Shown here piece by piece: positions 1-11,979 of a DNA stretch of 64,000 bases. The number at the start of each line of letters is the position of its first letter. The stretch's first letter is position 1. Under the pieces are notes generated by a model. The model saw only the letters and a list, made by a program, of their open reading frames with translations. It did no database searches and was not told the DNA's origin. Source of the stretch: Cryptomeria japonica (Eukaryota; Streptophyta; Pinopsida; Cupressales; Cupressaceae); contig NC_081406.1 in the NCBI RefSeq assembly GCF_030272615.1, positions 463,600,072 to 463,664,071 of the forward strand, given 5' to 3'. A program made the position numbers and the translations under genes.

Positions 1-12
1 TTGCCCGTATTA

Positions 13-160
13 TAGCGCTTTTGCTTATTAACTAGCACTTTTGTCCATGTTGTAGCGCACTTGTTATTGTTGTTTAAAATTTTAGTTTAGCGCTTTTGGC
101 TATACTTTAGCGCATTTGTGTTAAGTAGCGCTTCTATTTTTACACAGAGTAGTGCTATTG
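13..160 (+). repeat. E1 leader array of about 20-bp TAGYGC units
   Basis: TAGCGC or its variants start at 13, 33, 53, 88, 108, 126 and 150, close to every 20 bases, with one unit missing near 73. The bases between are T-rich and not conserved. The array probably continues to the left of base 1. It matches the arrays in E2 at 44917-45170 and 46622-46993. Confidence 0.75.
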
Positions 161-1660
161 TAACATAATGTTGAAAAAAAAGGCCTTGTAACTGAGAAAA
201 TAAATTTTCTTAGGCTTGTATAAGCCCACCATATGTTCAGATTTTCCTAACCGTTTGTTTCATGTGCAAGTTTAAACGAACTCTTTTTGTTGTTTCAAGT
301 TAATTTTTTTTTTCATTTGGTGCTCTAAATTTCACAAATTTCATTTATTGCAAGTTAGGATCCATTTCATTTGGTGCTCTAAAATTCAGAAATTTCATTC
401 CTTACAAGTTAGGATCCATTTCATTTGGTGCTCTAAAATTCACAAATTTCATTTCTTGCAAGTTAAGATCCATTTCATTTGGTGCTCTAAAACTTACAAT
501 CAAATTTGTTTTCATTGCAAGTTAGGGATACACTCTATTTTTGGTTCTTAAAACAAGACAAATCTCATTTCTTGCATAAAATTTAAGAAAACTCACAAAT
601 ACACACTTCAATTTTTGGGCAAGTAAAAAGAACAATCAATTTGCGTCATTCTTTGTTACAAAGTGATTTTACTTCATGCAAATGTGTTTTTCATTAAGTT
701 GACCAAGATTTCAAATTCTAGTTTACTCAAACATATTGCCATTGAAGTTAAAAAGAACATCATGATTGTTGGAGGAGCATCTCCAATTAGATAGAACATC
801 ATTGCAATGACAAGTTAAAAATAACAAGTGTATTTTGTGATTGGCACGCTTGTGCAAAAGAGTTGGTCGAATGGTCCTACTTCTAACACACACTATCCTC
901 TCCCTTGGCTTTCGTGGTCCTAGGTGCAAGAGAAAAGTGTTAGTAACACTCAAGTTTTATTTTTTTAAGAGAGGCCTGCCAAGAGACACATCACTCTTGG
1001 GAATGACCTTGTGTGGTAAATCCTTCAAGCCGCTATAGAAATCGGGAGAGAGCAAAAGTTGTAGCCTTAGGTATAGTTGTTCCTACAATGTAACTTGCCA
1101 AAAGAACAAATGGGCCCCACAACAAGTTACAAGGCTCTTATGTGAGTCACTGTAGAATGAACTTATGTCCAAAGACATAAAAAATTACTAAACACTTTTA
1201 AGTAGTAGCCCACCCATTCTATTGATTGAGGATATTTATGATAGATTCAGTGCAAGAGCATAGATGGTTTTGCTCCCAAGATACTCACCATATATATTTT
1301 CTTGAGTAGAAACATAGCTTTTTGAAAGGTTACTTGTAGCCTAATAAAAGTGGTTACTCCCCCATCATAGGGATCATCTAGTTGTTATACTTGTGCAAGA
1401 CTTAGTATATCACATCTTTACTTGCCACAATAGGATTCATAAGGTATGTAGTACCAAAGTCGAAGAAATATCCAGATGTGAGCTGAAATTATTGCAACTG
1501 GCCATTTGACCTTAGGGATAAAAAGTGCTTGAAGTGTTTTCATTTTTGAGTCAAGCCTAGTACAAATTGATCTGACTTCAGGCTTTGGAAAACACCTAAA
1601 ATACATTTTAAGGGAAGGGTCATAAAAATTTCAAAAGATTGGGTTGATCTAGAACCATAC
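161..1660 (+). other. E1 untranslated leader
   Basis: No convincing gene. Parts from about 700 to 1450 resemble the E2 leader (about 45660-46440); for example, a block with GGAGGAGCATCTCC near 771 corresponds to GGAGCAACATCTCC near 45702. A possible splice acceptor (T-rich stretch then GTGCAAG) lies near 255-272. Tat elements commonly have long leaders. Confidence 0.6.
314..540 (+). repeat. 54-bp tandem repeat, four units
   Basis: CATTTGGTGCTC starts at 314, 368, 422 and 476, exactly 54 bases apart; the last unit is diverged. Since 54 is a multiple of three, the repeat translates in one frame (348-551) as an 18-residue repeat containing IHFIWCSK. I see no such block in the E2 leader, so it probably arose in E1. 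I do not regard the ORF as a gene. Confidence 0.85.
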
Positions 1661-1666
1661 TTACTT

Positions 1667-2215
1667 GTGCCTTTTGAGGCAACATTCTTGTGTTTGTGTG
1701 CTTACTTTGTTTTCTTGTCAAAGAAACATCATAAATCCAAAAAGACCAAAACAAAGTATTCATCCAATAAAAACATTTACAAAAACACAAAAGATCAAAA
1801 ACAAAGAGCAATAACAAAAAGTATCAAACTATATGACCATTCTTCACATCTTGAGAAAGAAGAATCTTCATCAACACATAAACTTGAAGAAAAGACCATT
1901 GAGCTCAAAGGCTTTAATCAAAGGAGGAAATTCTTCTATCTTAATAGACAAATCTTTGTCTCTCATAGAGCCTTCTTACGTCACATGCATCTTTATCTTC
2001 AAGGTAAATCAAATGAATTTGATCAAGAGTCATTGAACCACAGAGCTTTTATGCAATATCAAGCTTTGAGTTGTCACAAGAACAAAGGAGGCAAAATCAA
2101 TCCTGATTTCTTTCCCGACATTTGCATCACATATAACGTAGCTCAGGAAGAACCACCAACCCCTGAACAAGAAGAGGAAGAGTTTGTTCCTTTTGTAACA
2201 CAAAGTTTCTATTGA
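1667..2215 (+). CDS. E1 upstream ORF, conserved small protein of unknown function
   Basis: A 182-codon open frame upstream of gag and separate from it. The first 25 residues are hydrophobic, followed by a Lys-rich stretch (about 25-60) and a Glu-rich C-terminus. A diverged counterpart lies in the same place in E2 (47453-47803). Both share a core with FLRH, then YLQGKSN or YIQNKSN, then GGKINPxFFPxxCITYN and PPTPE. The shared block starts around residue 85, so the true start may be downstream of this ATG. It is one of the few uninterrupted frames in E1. Function is unknown; a nucleic-acid-binding role is only a guess from the basic composition. Confidence 0.6.
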   Translation: MPFEATFLCLCAYFVFLSKKHHKSKKTKTKYSSNKNIYKNTKDQKQRAITKSIKLYDHSSHLEKEESSSTHKLEEKTIELKGFNQRRKFFYLNRQIFVSHRAFLRHMHLYLQGKSNEFDQESLNHRAFMQYQALSCHKNKGGKINPDFFPDICITYNVAQEEPPTPEQEEEEFVPFVTQSFY

Positions 2216-2646
2216 AGTTAAACATCTCATCCATTATCATATTAACACATCATCAATCCATTCCAACTCTCAAAGCATCAAGAGGCTTTTGTCCTAAGTT
2301 ATATTTTGATATTGCTTGAATCAAACACAAAAAAACTTCACTTTTTAGAGTGTCTCTACATATAGGATAAATTCATCCTAAGAGGCATCTCTACGCAGGT
2401 TAAAACTAGTCTATGAGTGAATCCTCTCATTACTGGTAGTTAAGTCTATAACACATCTTAGATTTCTCTAAACCTTATCACATCACACTTTGTCAAACAC
2501 AACAAGCAATTCAAGAAAGAACTCTGGTAACATCTACCTTTAAGTAATAGAGATCCATATGCAAAGAAACCTACCAAACATAAATCTCTCATTTCATCAA
2601 ACTCATCATCATTTTCACCCAACTTCAACAAAAAATTGTAAACAAA

Positions 2647-4230
2647 ATGGCTCAAACCAGATCTAGAACTAGACAAATGGAAATTGAGGAAGAAGAGGAG
2701 GAAAATATCAATGAATTCCAAGAAGCCCTAGGAGGAAACGTAAATGACGAAAATCCAAGTATTCCTACTCCTGCAACAATAGAAAGGGTACAACAACACC
2801 CTCTCTTTAATAGACTGTTTGATGAAATACTCAGGTGCAATGTTGATGCTCAGTTTTTAAGACTTGCTCAAGAAGGAGCCAAACTACCCTCTGACTTTGA
2901 TGTTGCACAACTAAGGCAAGCATCAGAATGACAAAGTCACAATGAGGAGGAAAGAGGTTGAGATCCCATCAGATACAACCTTCATCAAGGTAATCCACCA
3001 CCTCCTCCTCCTCCAAATGAAATAGAAATGTTGCGGCAACAAGTTGAAAATCTCGCCCAACAACTTCATAGTGGTGTGAAAACTAATCAATTTTCACTCA
3101 ATGACATTTGTCCCTATCCCTTTGATAGGAACCTTCATATTGCACCTTTTCCATGAGGGTTTGAAACAAACAAGTTTAAAAAATATAGAGGAAAAGGAGA
3201 TCCTCGTGATCATGTTCGATAATTCCATTCAACTTGCCTCGAAGTGGCATACGAGGATACATACCTAATGCACCTTTTTCCCCAAAGCTTGGGAGGAACA
3301 GCCACATTATGGTTTTCCCGATTACCAGGTGGCATTAGGACATTTGAAGAACTCATCCAAAAGTTCTTGGCACATTACTCACACAACATTGAACGTGATA
3401 TCACCATGGCTGATCTATGTAACACTAAACAAAAACCAGGTGACCTATTTTCAGTCTTTCTACAACGATGGTGTCAAATGTCTAGCAGATGTTCTCTTCA
3501 GTTACCTGAACAAGAACTAGTGGAAATATTTATTTCCAACTTCAATGAAGAAATGGAATTTTACTTAGACATGAAAGACACAGATTCTTTCAATGACATG
3601 ATCACAAAAGGCTTGAAATGTGAGCAGGCTCTCATCAAGAAAAGACTTATCAAAATCTACAATGAACCAAAGGATGGCCCTCATCCACGCTTCAATAGTG
3701 ACAAGCCTAACTTCTAGAACAAAAACAAAAATATCATCAACGACGGGGTTGTGGATGCAAGAACTATCAAAAGTGCACAACCTATGGTTTGATTTGCAAG
3801 ACAGAACACCCCACCCAAGAATAACATAGTTGCTCCTCCAAATAAAGGATGCAACACATTTCAAGAGGAATCCAGACAACGTCAACAAAATTTTAAACCA
3901 AAACGAACATACACTCCCTTAGGGGAACCCATCGAAATAGTGTTATGTCAGTTGGTTTCTCAAAATCTAGTTACCTTACCCAAAACATCAAATTATCAAC
4001 CTCAAGTCAAACCTTCATGGTGGAGGGATACTGAACATTGTGATTTCCATCAAGGGAAAGGGCATAAGACAAGAAACTGTCACAAATTGAAAGATCTTAT
4101 TCAGGATCTTATTGACCGAGGTGAAATTGAAATCGAAGGACATGACCCAAAGATAACAAACAATGATCATCTGATGTTTAAAAATCCACTTCCATCACAA
4201 GATCAAAGGGGTCCTTCCACTTTAGGGTGA
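2647..4230 (+). pseudogene. gag: E1 gag (capsid and zinc knuckle), broken
   Basis: All pieces lie in frame 1. The start at 2647 (AAAATGGCT) opens an acidic N-terminus to 2931. After stops, the retrotransposon gag core resumes: the LFPQSLGG and LWFSRLPGG block near 3270-3330, LAHYSHNIER near 3369, and FLQRWCQMSSR near 3460. The C-terminal part (3940-4230) holds a zinc-knuckle-like C-x2-H-x4-H-x4-C (CDFHQGKGHKTRNC) near 4040-4080, with His in place of the usual second Cys; E2 has the same spacing. The protein would coat element RNA in virus-like particles. At least three stops interrupt it. Confidence 0.88.
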
Positions 4231-4275
4231 AACACAAATACCACCAATTATACGCAAGCCGCATATAATTTCACT

Positions 4276-5166
4276 ATGAATCACCTATATGATGCCAGTG
4301 AACAAATTGCAACTATTACCATCAAAAATCCCAACTCCACTTGCAATGTTGTTACACGTCACGAAAAGATTACCATAAAAGCAGCTCCACAAGGAACCCT
4401 ATCTATGCCAAAGCAGTATAACCTTGTGGACCAATTAGACAAAATGCCGGCACTGATATCTATCTTAGAGATATTGCGCCTATCTCCATCCCATAAAATA
4501 ATCTTGGATCAAGCTCTCCAAGAGGCGTCAATCCCTACAAACCTAAATACAGATCAGTTTCAAGCCATGGTTGGAAATCTAAGGTCATCACCTTGTCTCA
4601 CTTTCTTTGAAAGTGACAACTCATCCTTCCAACAACCTCACAATGCCTCACTCCACATTGAAGGGTTTATCAACCAACATAGGATCAAGTGAATCTTGAT
4701 CAATAATGGAGTAGACCTGAATATATCTACACTACAATTAGTTATAGCTTTAGGATATGCAATTGAATTAGTGGATCCCCACAAGAAGATCACAATCAAA
4801 GCCTATGATGATGCAGAGCGTTCATCCAAAGGAGTTGTTGTGCTACCAATCTAAGTGGGCCCTGTGGTGAAACACATCATTTGTCAAGTTCTAGAGCTTC
4901 CTTTGTCATACAATTTGTTGTTAGGAAGACCTTGGATACACACCATGCAAGCCGTCCCATCCACCTACCATCAGTGTATCAAGTTCCTGCATAATGGTGT
5001 AGAGATCACAATCCTAGGCAATGCAAACCCCTTTTCATATTGTCATAATATCAGCCATCAACCAGAGATTACTGTTCCCAACAATAGAGAAGCCATCTCC
5101 TCCACATCATTCATAATTCTAGCCTCTCTTTCTAGTTCAAACACCACTATACCCAAGAAAAAGTAG
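4276..5166 (+). pseudogene. E1 aspartic protease region, active site altered
   Basis: Frame 1, continuing from gag. The flap and C-terminal part are clear: [20 protein letters not shown] (about 4909-4968), a hallmark of Tat and Athila type proteases. The active-site segment near 4697-4720 reads ILINNGVDLN; in E2 it is FIDGVVGLN, so the catalytic Asp has become Asn here. Stops near 4690 and 4852 also break the frame. The family enzyme cuts the Gag-Pol polyprotein; this copy should be inactive. Confidence 0.8.
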
Positions 5167-5172
5167 CTTAAG

Positions 5173-6290
5173 ATGAAAATAGTTGAGGAATGTCCTGGGG
5201 AATACAAATTGAGTCAACTCTTTTGTGTGGGACAAATGCCTACTTCTCCTAGGACACATGGAAAACCTCAACAGTTACTTCAAATGCCACTGGTCAAAGC
5301 AACATGTACTTTGACGTCATTCATCCTTGGAAAGAGTCAAGAAGAAGAGACAAGAGATGAGGACTTAGATAAATGGATCTATAAAGACCCAATCACCATG
5401 GACATCCCACAAGCTAAGCTTCCCATAGATCAATATGGAAAAGGCCTTCTCATTATGCAAAGAACAAGTTATGATGGTTAGAGTACTTTGGGACCTTGCA
5501 AGAAAGGAAGTAATGAACCGCTACAGTCAGAATTAAAGCCCAATGATAACACTAGCCTAGCCTTTCAAAAGGAGATCCTTCCTCAGCTCAGATTCAAATA
5601 GAAACCCAAAAAACCACTATATCGGCCTATTACAAAGAGGTCACCTTTGATTATAAAAGCAGCATCAAACACCATAGCAACTGCCCCATTGAGGCTAAAA
5701 ATCCCAGCACAACCATCTACAATTCCCATCATCCCTCCAATCAAACCAATAACCCCATCAGCAGCAGCAATAACATCAATAGCACCATTAGCAGTAGCAA
5801 CTGAATCAGAACCCACAACAGTATCAACACCACCGACAATTCCAGCAGAAGCAGTAGAGTCAACACTACCGATACTCCTCATATCAAATTTTTTGATCCC
5901 CATAATCCTTCCTGTAGCACCAATCATTCATCTACAAAGGTACATCAACATATCACACCTGCAATGTTTAACTCAAAGGATATCCTAGTATGGTATAGTA
6001 ATCGGTTACTAGAAAGCGACTTAGAGACCGACTCGCATGAGTGGGAATTTGAATCAGTGCAGCTTAATACTTTAGATGATGAAGACACATCACTACCCCC
6101 ACCCCACAAAGATATCCCTATTTATGGAGAAGCATAGATAAAGACCTCTTGGGTTCCTGAACCAGAAACTTCTTCCACAGACCCTACGTCACATCCTACA
6201 CCTGATTCTGACAAGGAGAGTACCATCAACAACCTTCACCACAACATCTTAACCCTTACTGACACATCTAACAAACTCAACCTAATCGAT
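5173..6290 (+). pseudogene. E1 G-patch-like domain and low-complexity linker
   Basis: Downstream of protease, YGKGLLIMQRTSYDG and the following stop-interrupted part align with the better preserved G-patch of E2 (50730-50936). The key glycines are partly lost. From about 5640 to 5930 the frame is rich in Ala, Pro, Thr and Ile, encoded by degenerate GCA and ACA-rich repeats. After about 6000 the frame is lost and coding resumes in frame 3 at 6297. The domain is identified by homology with E2, not from this copy alone. Confidence 0.5.
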
Positions 6291-6296
6291 GAGGTA

Positions 6297-8140
6297 ATGC
6301 CCATTATACATCCTGAACTCATCGAATGGAACCAACCTAATCCCCCATTTCTTGACCACTTCCAAAACGATGAGGTGATCATTGAATTTTTGGAACTACT
6401 GGATAACATACCAAGTAGGGATCACAAAGCTAGATTCTCCATAGAACTTAATAGTGCAGCATACTTTGGGGCAGATGCCAAACATTGTAGCTGCAAAAAT
6501 ATAACAATAAAACATGGATCTTCCAGTGAAAACCACACTGTGGCACTATTTGATCCCACAAAAGTAAAAAGAAAGAGCGTATCCAGTGGTGAAAACCTCT
6601 CTGAGGTGCCCGAGGATGAAAGGTTTGACATCCTTCCCTCTAGTACATAGCAAGAATGGTCAATGATTCTCATCGAAGAAACCAAAGAATACAGTGTGGG
6701 GACTCTTGAAACTCCTCACCACATACATCTGGCATCTCTTTTGACTTCAGAGGAACAACCTAAGTTTGTAGAGTTCTTCCAAAAGCGTCAGATCAACTTT
6801 CCATGGTCATATGCAGACATTCCTGGTCTTGATTTGGATTTAGTCATGCATCACCTCACCGTCGCAGAAGGAGTCAAACTTGTCAAACAGAAACCTCGCA
6901 AGACGCATCCTCAGATTGTAGTACTAGTCAAAGTAGAACTTAAGATACTCCTAGATGTTCATTTGATTATGCAGATTGGATATCCAATATTGTGTTTGTC
7001 AGCAAACCAAATGGGGGCATTCGTATCTGTACTGACTTTAGAGATCTGAACAAAGCATGTCCTAAAGATGAATTCCCCCTACCAAACATCAACATAATAG
7101 TGGACCTAATAATAGGACATGGCATGCTTTCACTCATGGATGGATTTTTTAGGATACAATCAGATAAAGATCACACAAGAGGATCAACATAAGATGACCT
7201 TCATATGTCCATGGGGAACATACTGCTAGAATGTAATGCCTTTTGGTCTAAAGAATGCAAGAGCGACCTATCAACAAGCAATGACCACCATATTCCATGA
7301 CATGATTCATACCATAATGGAAGATTATGTTGATGACTTACTGGCGAAATCACTCACAAGAGAAGGTTATCTAGAAATATTAGAGAAAATCTTTGACAAA
7401 CTAGAACAATATCATGTGTGACTCAACCCAAACAAATTTGTCTTTGGAGTAACCTCGGGGAAACTTCTAGGATACATTGTCTCAAGCAAAGGTATTGAGG
7501 TCAACCCAGCAAAAGTCATGGCAATCATGGACATGCCACCTCTAAGGAACATCAGTAAGCTAAGGACACTACAAGGGTGGCTTCAATCCATCCAAAGATT
7601 CATTGCACAACTGGCAAATGAGTGTCACCCCTTTACACACCTGTTATAGAAGAATACCCACTTTCAATGGGATACCAGATGCCAGCAAGCATTCCAGATG
7701 CTTAAAGACTATCTCATGAATACACCATTTTTGATCCCACTAGATCTGAGTAGACCTCTATTAATATATATTTCAGGAACAAGTATGGCATTGGGTGTAC
7801 TACTGGCACAACATAATGCAGAAGGGAAAGAGTGCACTGTTTACTACATCTCTCGCACACTGGTTGGCTATGAACTCAATTACACACCTATTAAGCAAGC
7901 TTGCCTAGCAGTAATCTTGGCAGTCACTAAGCTGAGACACTATTTATTGACACATAAAGTACAACTCATTGCAAAGATTGATCCACTCAAGTATTTACTC
8001 AGCAAAGTAGCATTGACAGGCCGCTTGGCCAAATGAGTGATGATCCTCAGTGAATTTGACATCGAGTATGTGGACCGTAAAGCTATCAAAGGACAAGTCA
8101 TTGTAGATCAGTTGGTCAATGCACCACTCATAGGTGATCA
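6297..8140 (+). pseudogene. pol: E1 reverse transcriptase and Ty3-type RNase H, broken
   Basis: Mostly frame 3 with one segment in frame 2 (6992-7192), so there are at least two frameshifts. A pre-RT segment (6297-6650) is followed by RT. Visible blocks are GIRICTDFRDLNKACPKD (about 7018-7071), FPLPNI, LSLMDGF, MPFGLKNARATYQ (7236-7274) and the catalytic EDYVDDLL (about 7321-7344). The connection has LNPNKFVFGV and GKLLGYIVS. RNase H follows with YYISRTLVGYELNYTPI and KIDPLKYLLSKVALTGRLAK (about 7975-8034). Stops lie near 6648, 7190, 7420, 7648 and 8035. The YVDD centre survives although the frame does not. Confidence 0.9.
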
Positions 8141-8183
8141 TCCTCTCATTTCTAATTTTCTAGATGAAGAGATATTCATGATC

Positions 8184-8600
8184 ACAGCAACATAACCGTG
8201 GAAATTATACTTTGATGTTTCATACACTAGACATGGCTTGGGGGCAACCATTTTTTTTATCACACCTCAAGGTGACAGCTTCTCAAAGTCTTATAGGCTC
8301 ACATTTCCATGCACAAACAACATAGCAGAGTATGAGTCCTTGATCATAGGACTCAAGCTAGCCATACAATGGAAGTTACAAGAACTGCAAGTATATGGAT
8401 TCTCCCAACTGGTCATTCGACAAGCAACTGACAAATATTAGACTAAAGATGACAAACTCATGTCGTACAAATAAATGGTGGATAAATTCAAGACATCATT
8501 CACTACTATAACCTTTGAGTAGATACCCAGAGATCAGATTCAAGCTGCTGACACTATGGCTACTATTGCATCTCTCCTAGATCTTCCACAAAATTCAACA
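8184..8600 (+). pseudogene. E1 second (archaeal/plant-type) RNase H
   Basis: Frame 3, right after the Ty3-type RNase H. WKLYFDVSYT (catalytic Asp) starts near 8199, then NNIAEYESLIIGLKLAI (catalytic Glu) near 8318, then VYGFSQLV near 8392 where E2 has FYGDSQLI, so the third acidic residue is Phe. AADTMATIA near 8548 keeps the last Asp. A second RNase H of this kind is established for the Tat lineage. Stops at about 8440 and 8472 and the lost Asp make it inactive. Confidence 0.82.
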
Positions 8601-9962
8601 CGTTATGAGTTCTTGGTCAAACAGCTTTGGATTCCCACTTATGATATCCCTAAATCCAAGATGATATGTTGCCTTATTAGTTCTGAATCCCCATGGTATG
8701 GTGAATTTTACACCTACCTCCATTATCACACACTTCCTCCTAACCAATCGAATAACCAACATAAAATCTTCATTCGCCAAACCGCTCGATATACCATTAT
8801 TGCTGAAACCCTATACCAACGCAATCTTGATGGCACTCTCCTTCGATGTCTAGAATAGGATGAGATAACAAAGGGCTTGGAAGAGGTACATGAAGGAATT
8901 TGTGGAACTCATGCAAGCGGTCCATCACAAGCCAAGAAACTCCTGTGCACTGGATACTATTGGCCATCTATGGAAAAAGACTCCTACTACTTTGTCAAAA
9001 AGTGCAAGAAATGCCAAGTTCATGGAGACCTAATACATGCACCAGCATAGGAATTGCAACCGATCACAATGCCATGGCCTTTTTGTCAATGGGGCCTTGA
9101 CCTTGTGGGTAAAATCCATCCATCTTCATCCAACGGCCAAAAATTCATTATTACCACCACCGAATACTTCACAAAGTGGATCAAGGTTGTTCCACTTACC
9201 CAAGTTATCGAAAAGAAGATTGCCTCATTCATCCTCAATTACATCATCTGCCGGTATGGTGTACACATTTCCATCATCACATATAACGGTCTTCCTTTCA
9301 AAAAATAGGATATCCATGAACTCTGTGAGAAATTTCACATTGAACACTTATTTTCCACTCCCTATTACCCACAAGGAAATGGTCAGGCCGAAGCATCAAA
9401 CAAAAACATACTGAGAATCCTCAAAAAGATAGTTAATAATGTCGATCGTGATTGACATGTTCAATTGAATATAGCATTATGGGCATATCGAAGTAGCATT
9501 CGAACTAGCATTCGAACTCCTACAGGCGCAACTCCCTACTCACTAGTCTATGGTGTAGAGGCTATCTTACCTATTGGGGTTGAGATACCATCACTACGAG
9601 TTTCCTTGCATAATCTCATAGATGACGAAGCATAGAGGGTCTCACATCTTCAGGACTTATAGCTCCTTGATGAGAAACAACAAGCTGCATACAATCACCT
9701 CAAAGCCTATCAACAAGGTATGAGCAGAAGCTACAATCACCGAGTTAGACCTTGTAAATTTGAGGTAGGTGATCTTGTTCTTCAAGAGAATCCCCATAAC
9801 CAACCCAACTGAGAACATCAGGGAAAGTTTGAATCAAACTGGCTGGGTCCATATGTTATCATTGTTGTATTTGGGTCTGGGGCATATCAGTTGGCTACAT
9901 CCGAAGGAGAACCACTAGCAGATCCAATCAACAACATGCACCTAAAATGGTTTTATACATAA
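8556..9962 (+). pseudogene. E1 integrase, broken, second catalytic Asp replaced by Tyr
   Basis: The HHCC zinc-binding domain is readable (HEGICGTHASG near 8892, CKKCQVHG near 9004). The core has GLDLVGKIHPSSSNG with the first Asp, then IITYNGLPF near 9275-9300 where IITDNG is expected, and [14 protein letters not shown] near 9363 with the catalytic Glu. The C-terminal domain runs to WLGPYVII and INNMHLKWFYT, stopping at 9960-9962. Stops near 8856, 9050, 9307, 9456, 9635 and 9660 interrupt it. In the family this enzyme inserts the cDNA into host DNA. Confidence 0.88.
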
Positions 9963-10689
9963 GCTGCACAGAGCATCAGGTTCCCATTCATACCGGAAAA
10001 ACACCAAAAAAATTCAGATAAATGACCTGAAGAAAATACAAAAAACATCAAAATAGTAAAGAAAAATCATGCATCCAAATGGTGAACAACCACTCCGGTG
10101 GTACCTTGGGTAAGTACGATCGTGAAAACCTGGCAAATTGGTGCCACTCGTAAAGGCTATGGCTCCATTGTTTTTTAGACTTGTTGCAATCACATTCATT
10201 GCATCCACTCATCCATCCGTCCAAAACATTGCTGGTTCTTGATCTGCAACCCAGGATAGTACTTCATGCGTCTGGCATCTTGCTTTTTCATAGTCATGTC
10301 TAAACTAAGGGCAATACCCTTAATCTGGTTTGATGGAAGTAGATACTACATGGTTTTGTGATTCACTATGTTCTTCATTTGAAAACTATCTCACAAAATC
10401 CAAAAACATTAAAAAACAATCATCACAATACCAAAAAAAACATTCGAAAAATTGTCTCAAAATACCAAAAAACATTCAAAACTATCTTACAAAATCCAAA
10501 AACATCAGAAAACATAAAAAATCAATCAAAAACATAGCAACACCCTGTACATACTTTTTTTCAAAGTAGATACCAAACAAACATTGTGAAATACTCCAAC
10601 GATGACCACTTATCCGATCAACCAAACAATCAACATCAAACACGCAAACTCTCTTAACAAGGATGCATCCTTCCTTACCAAGAAACAAA
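9963..10689 (+). other. E1 3' spacer, part 1
   Basis: No gene seen. From about 10380 to 10550 there is an A-rich stretch with several copies of CAAAATCCAAAAACAT, a loose local repeat. The stretch ends at the target duplication of S1 (ACAAA, 10685-10689). Confidence 0.5.
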
Positions 10690-11125
10690 TGATAACTCAA
10701 TGATGAACAGATAGTACCAAACCGGTACTGAGGGGGGGGTGGATCAGTACAGAGAAAAACACAATCCTAAACTGGTTTGTCAGTAGACACTGTGCTTTGG
10801 TAGACAAACAGTAACACCGGTCTTAAACAGAGTACAACCAGCAAAACCTCGAATAACTGAGACAAGCATAAACCAATTGACACTTATCTTTTCATACAAT
10901 CTAATACTTCATTTCCATTTCACCCTAGTGCAAGAACAGGTAATCTATCATCAAAGATATATAAATAGCAATATCAACATGATTTACCTTAAGACACAAA
11001 TCACTTAAACCACCACATGAATAACACCACACATGACACACAGATTTTTAACGTGGAAATCCAACTGGGAAAACCACGGTGGGGATGAATACCCACAAGT
11101 TGTTTTTGAACTCTTTAGAAGTCCG

Positions 11126-11350
11126 CTCTGTTAGGAGACTTGTTCGGTTAAAGACTGATACAATAGGTTCTGTTAGGAATCGATCTTGTTAGGGATCACC
11201 CAGCTAAGGAATGGCTAGAATACCCTGTTAAGAGTTAAACCCTGTTAAAGGTTACCTTGTTAGAGGATTTCAAGAACTCAATGGTTTTGAGTCACCCTAT
11301 TAAAGGATTTATGGTAAGCCAGTTAAAGCTACCTTGTTAAGGGATTTCCT
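11126..11350 (+). repeat. Degenerate CYTGTTARRGG repeat inside S1
   Basis: Variants of CCTGTTAAAGG occur near 11128, 11170, 11185, 11224, 11240, 11255, 11295 and 11331, typically 15-40 bases apart. The E6 LTRs have the same motif on the opposite strand (CCTAACAAGG near 37284, 37320, 37350 and 37370), consistent with S1 being inverted. Confidence 0.6.
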
Positions 11351-11979
11351 AACTATTGAAGTGGTTAGAGATCAATAGGTATTACAATGATCTGATAAGA
11401 ACACTCAATGCCAATGCAGATCCGCTTAAGCTCCTCTTCACCTTCTGCACTTGCACTCTGCGGGCATCACTTCTCTCCTCTGGTCTGGCAAGAATCATGT
11501 ATCTCTTCACTTGGATACACACACACAACTTTTGCCAACAACCTCAGAAAGAAACATAACATCGACCTTATAGGAAACAGATAGGTTGGTAGCATAAACC
11601 CTAAACCCTAAACCTGTGTAGGTTAAGAAATTCAAACGGTTCAATCCTGACCATTGAGCACATTGCATTAAATGCAACAGTCTTGAGCTAGTCTCGAGAT
11701 GTTCTCCATTGTTTGTTTTCCATCGCTTTCATGGGGGCTGATAACCCATCATGCATTTTCACCATTTACAGACTTCACTCATTCCTGAGGTAGATAGGAA
11801 CAATCTCCTTCATGCAAGATCCTTCATGTGCACAAGGCTGACGTGGCAACATGATATGTTCTTCATTACAATGCTTAACTCATCACACAAAGTCACCGGT
11901 TGAGTCACACAAGCTTGAAGCACTTCAACCAAAAACCCTGAAGTTGAGACTACCACCCGGTAGTCATACAAAGCTTCCA

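Noticed and set aside
314-540. CRISPR-like array (regular repeat in the E1 leader)
   Set aside because: Units are contiguous 54-mers without unique spacers, in a eukaryotic retrotransposon.
5583-5927. Minus-strand Gly/Ala/Val-rich frame
   Set aside because: Shadow of the degenerate repeat linker between G-patch and RT in E1.
9037-9414. Overlapping open frame of 125 codons
   Set aside because: It is an out-of-frame shadow of the integrase.
10731-10738. G run as quadruplex candidate
   Set aside because: It is the complement of the C run near the LTR end, also in E6; a single run cannot form a quadruplex alone.
11598-11615. Telomere-like CCCTAAACCCTAAACC
   Set aside because: Only about two and a half units, inside an LTR; too short for an interstitial telomere.
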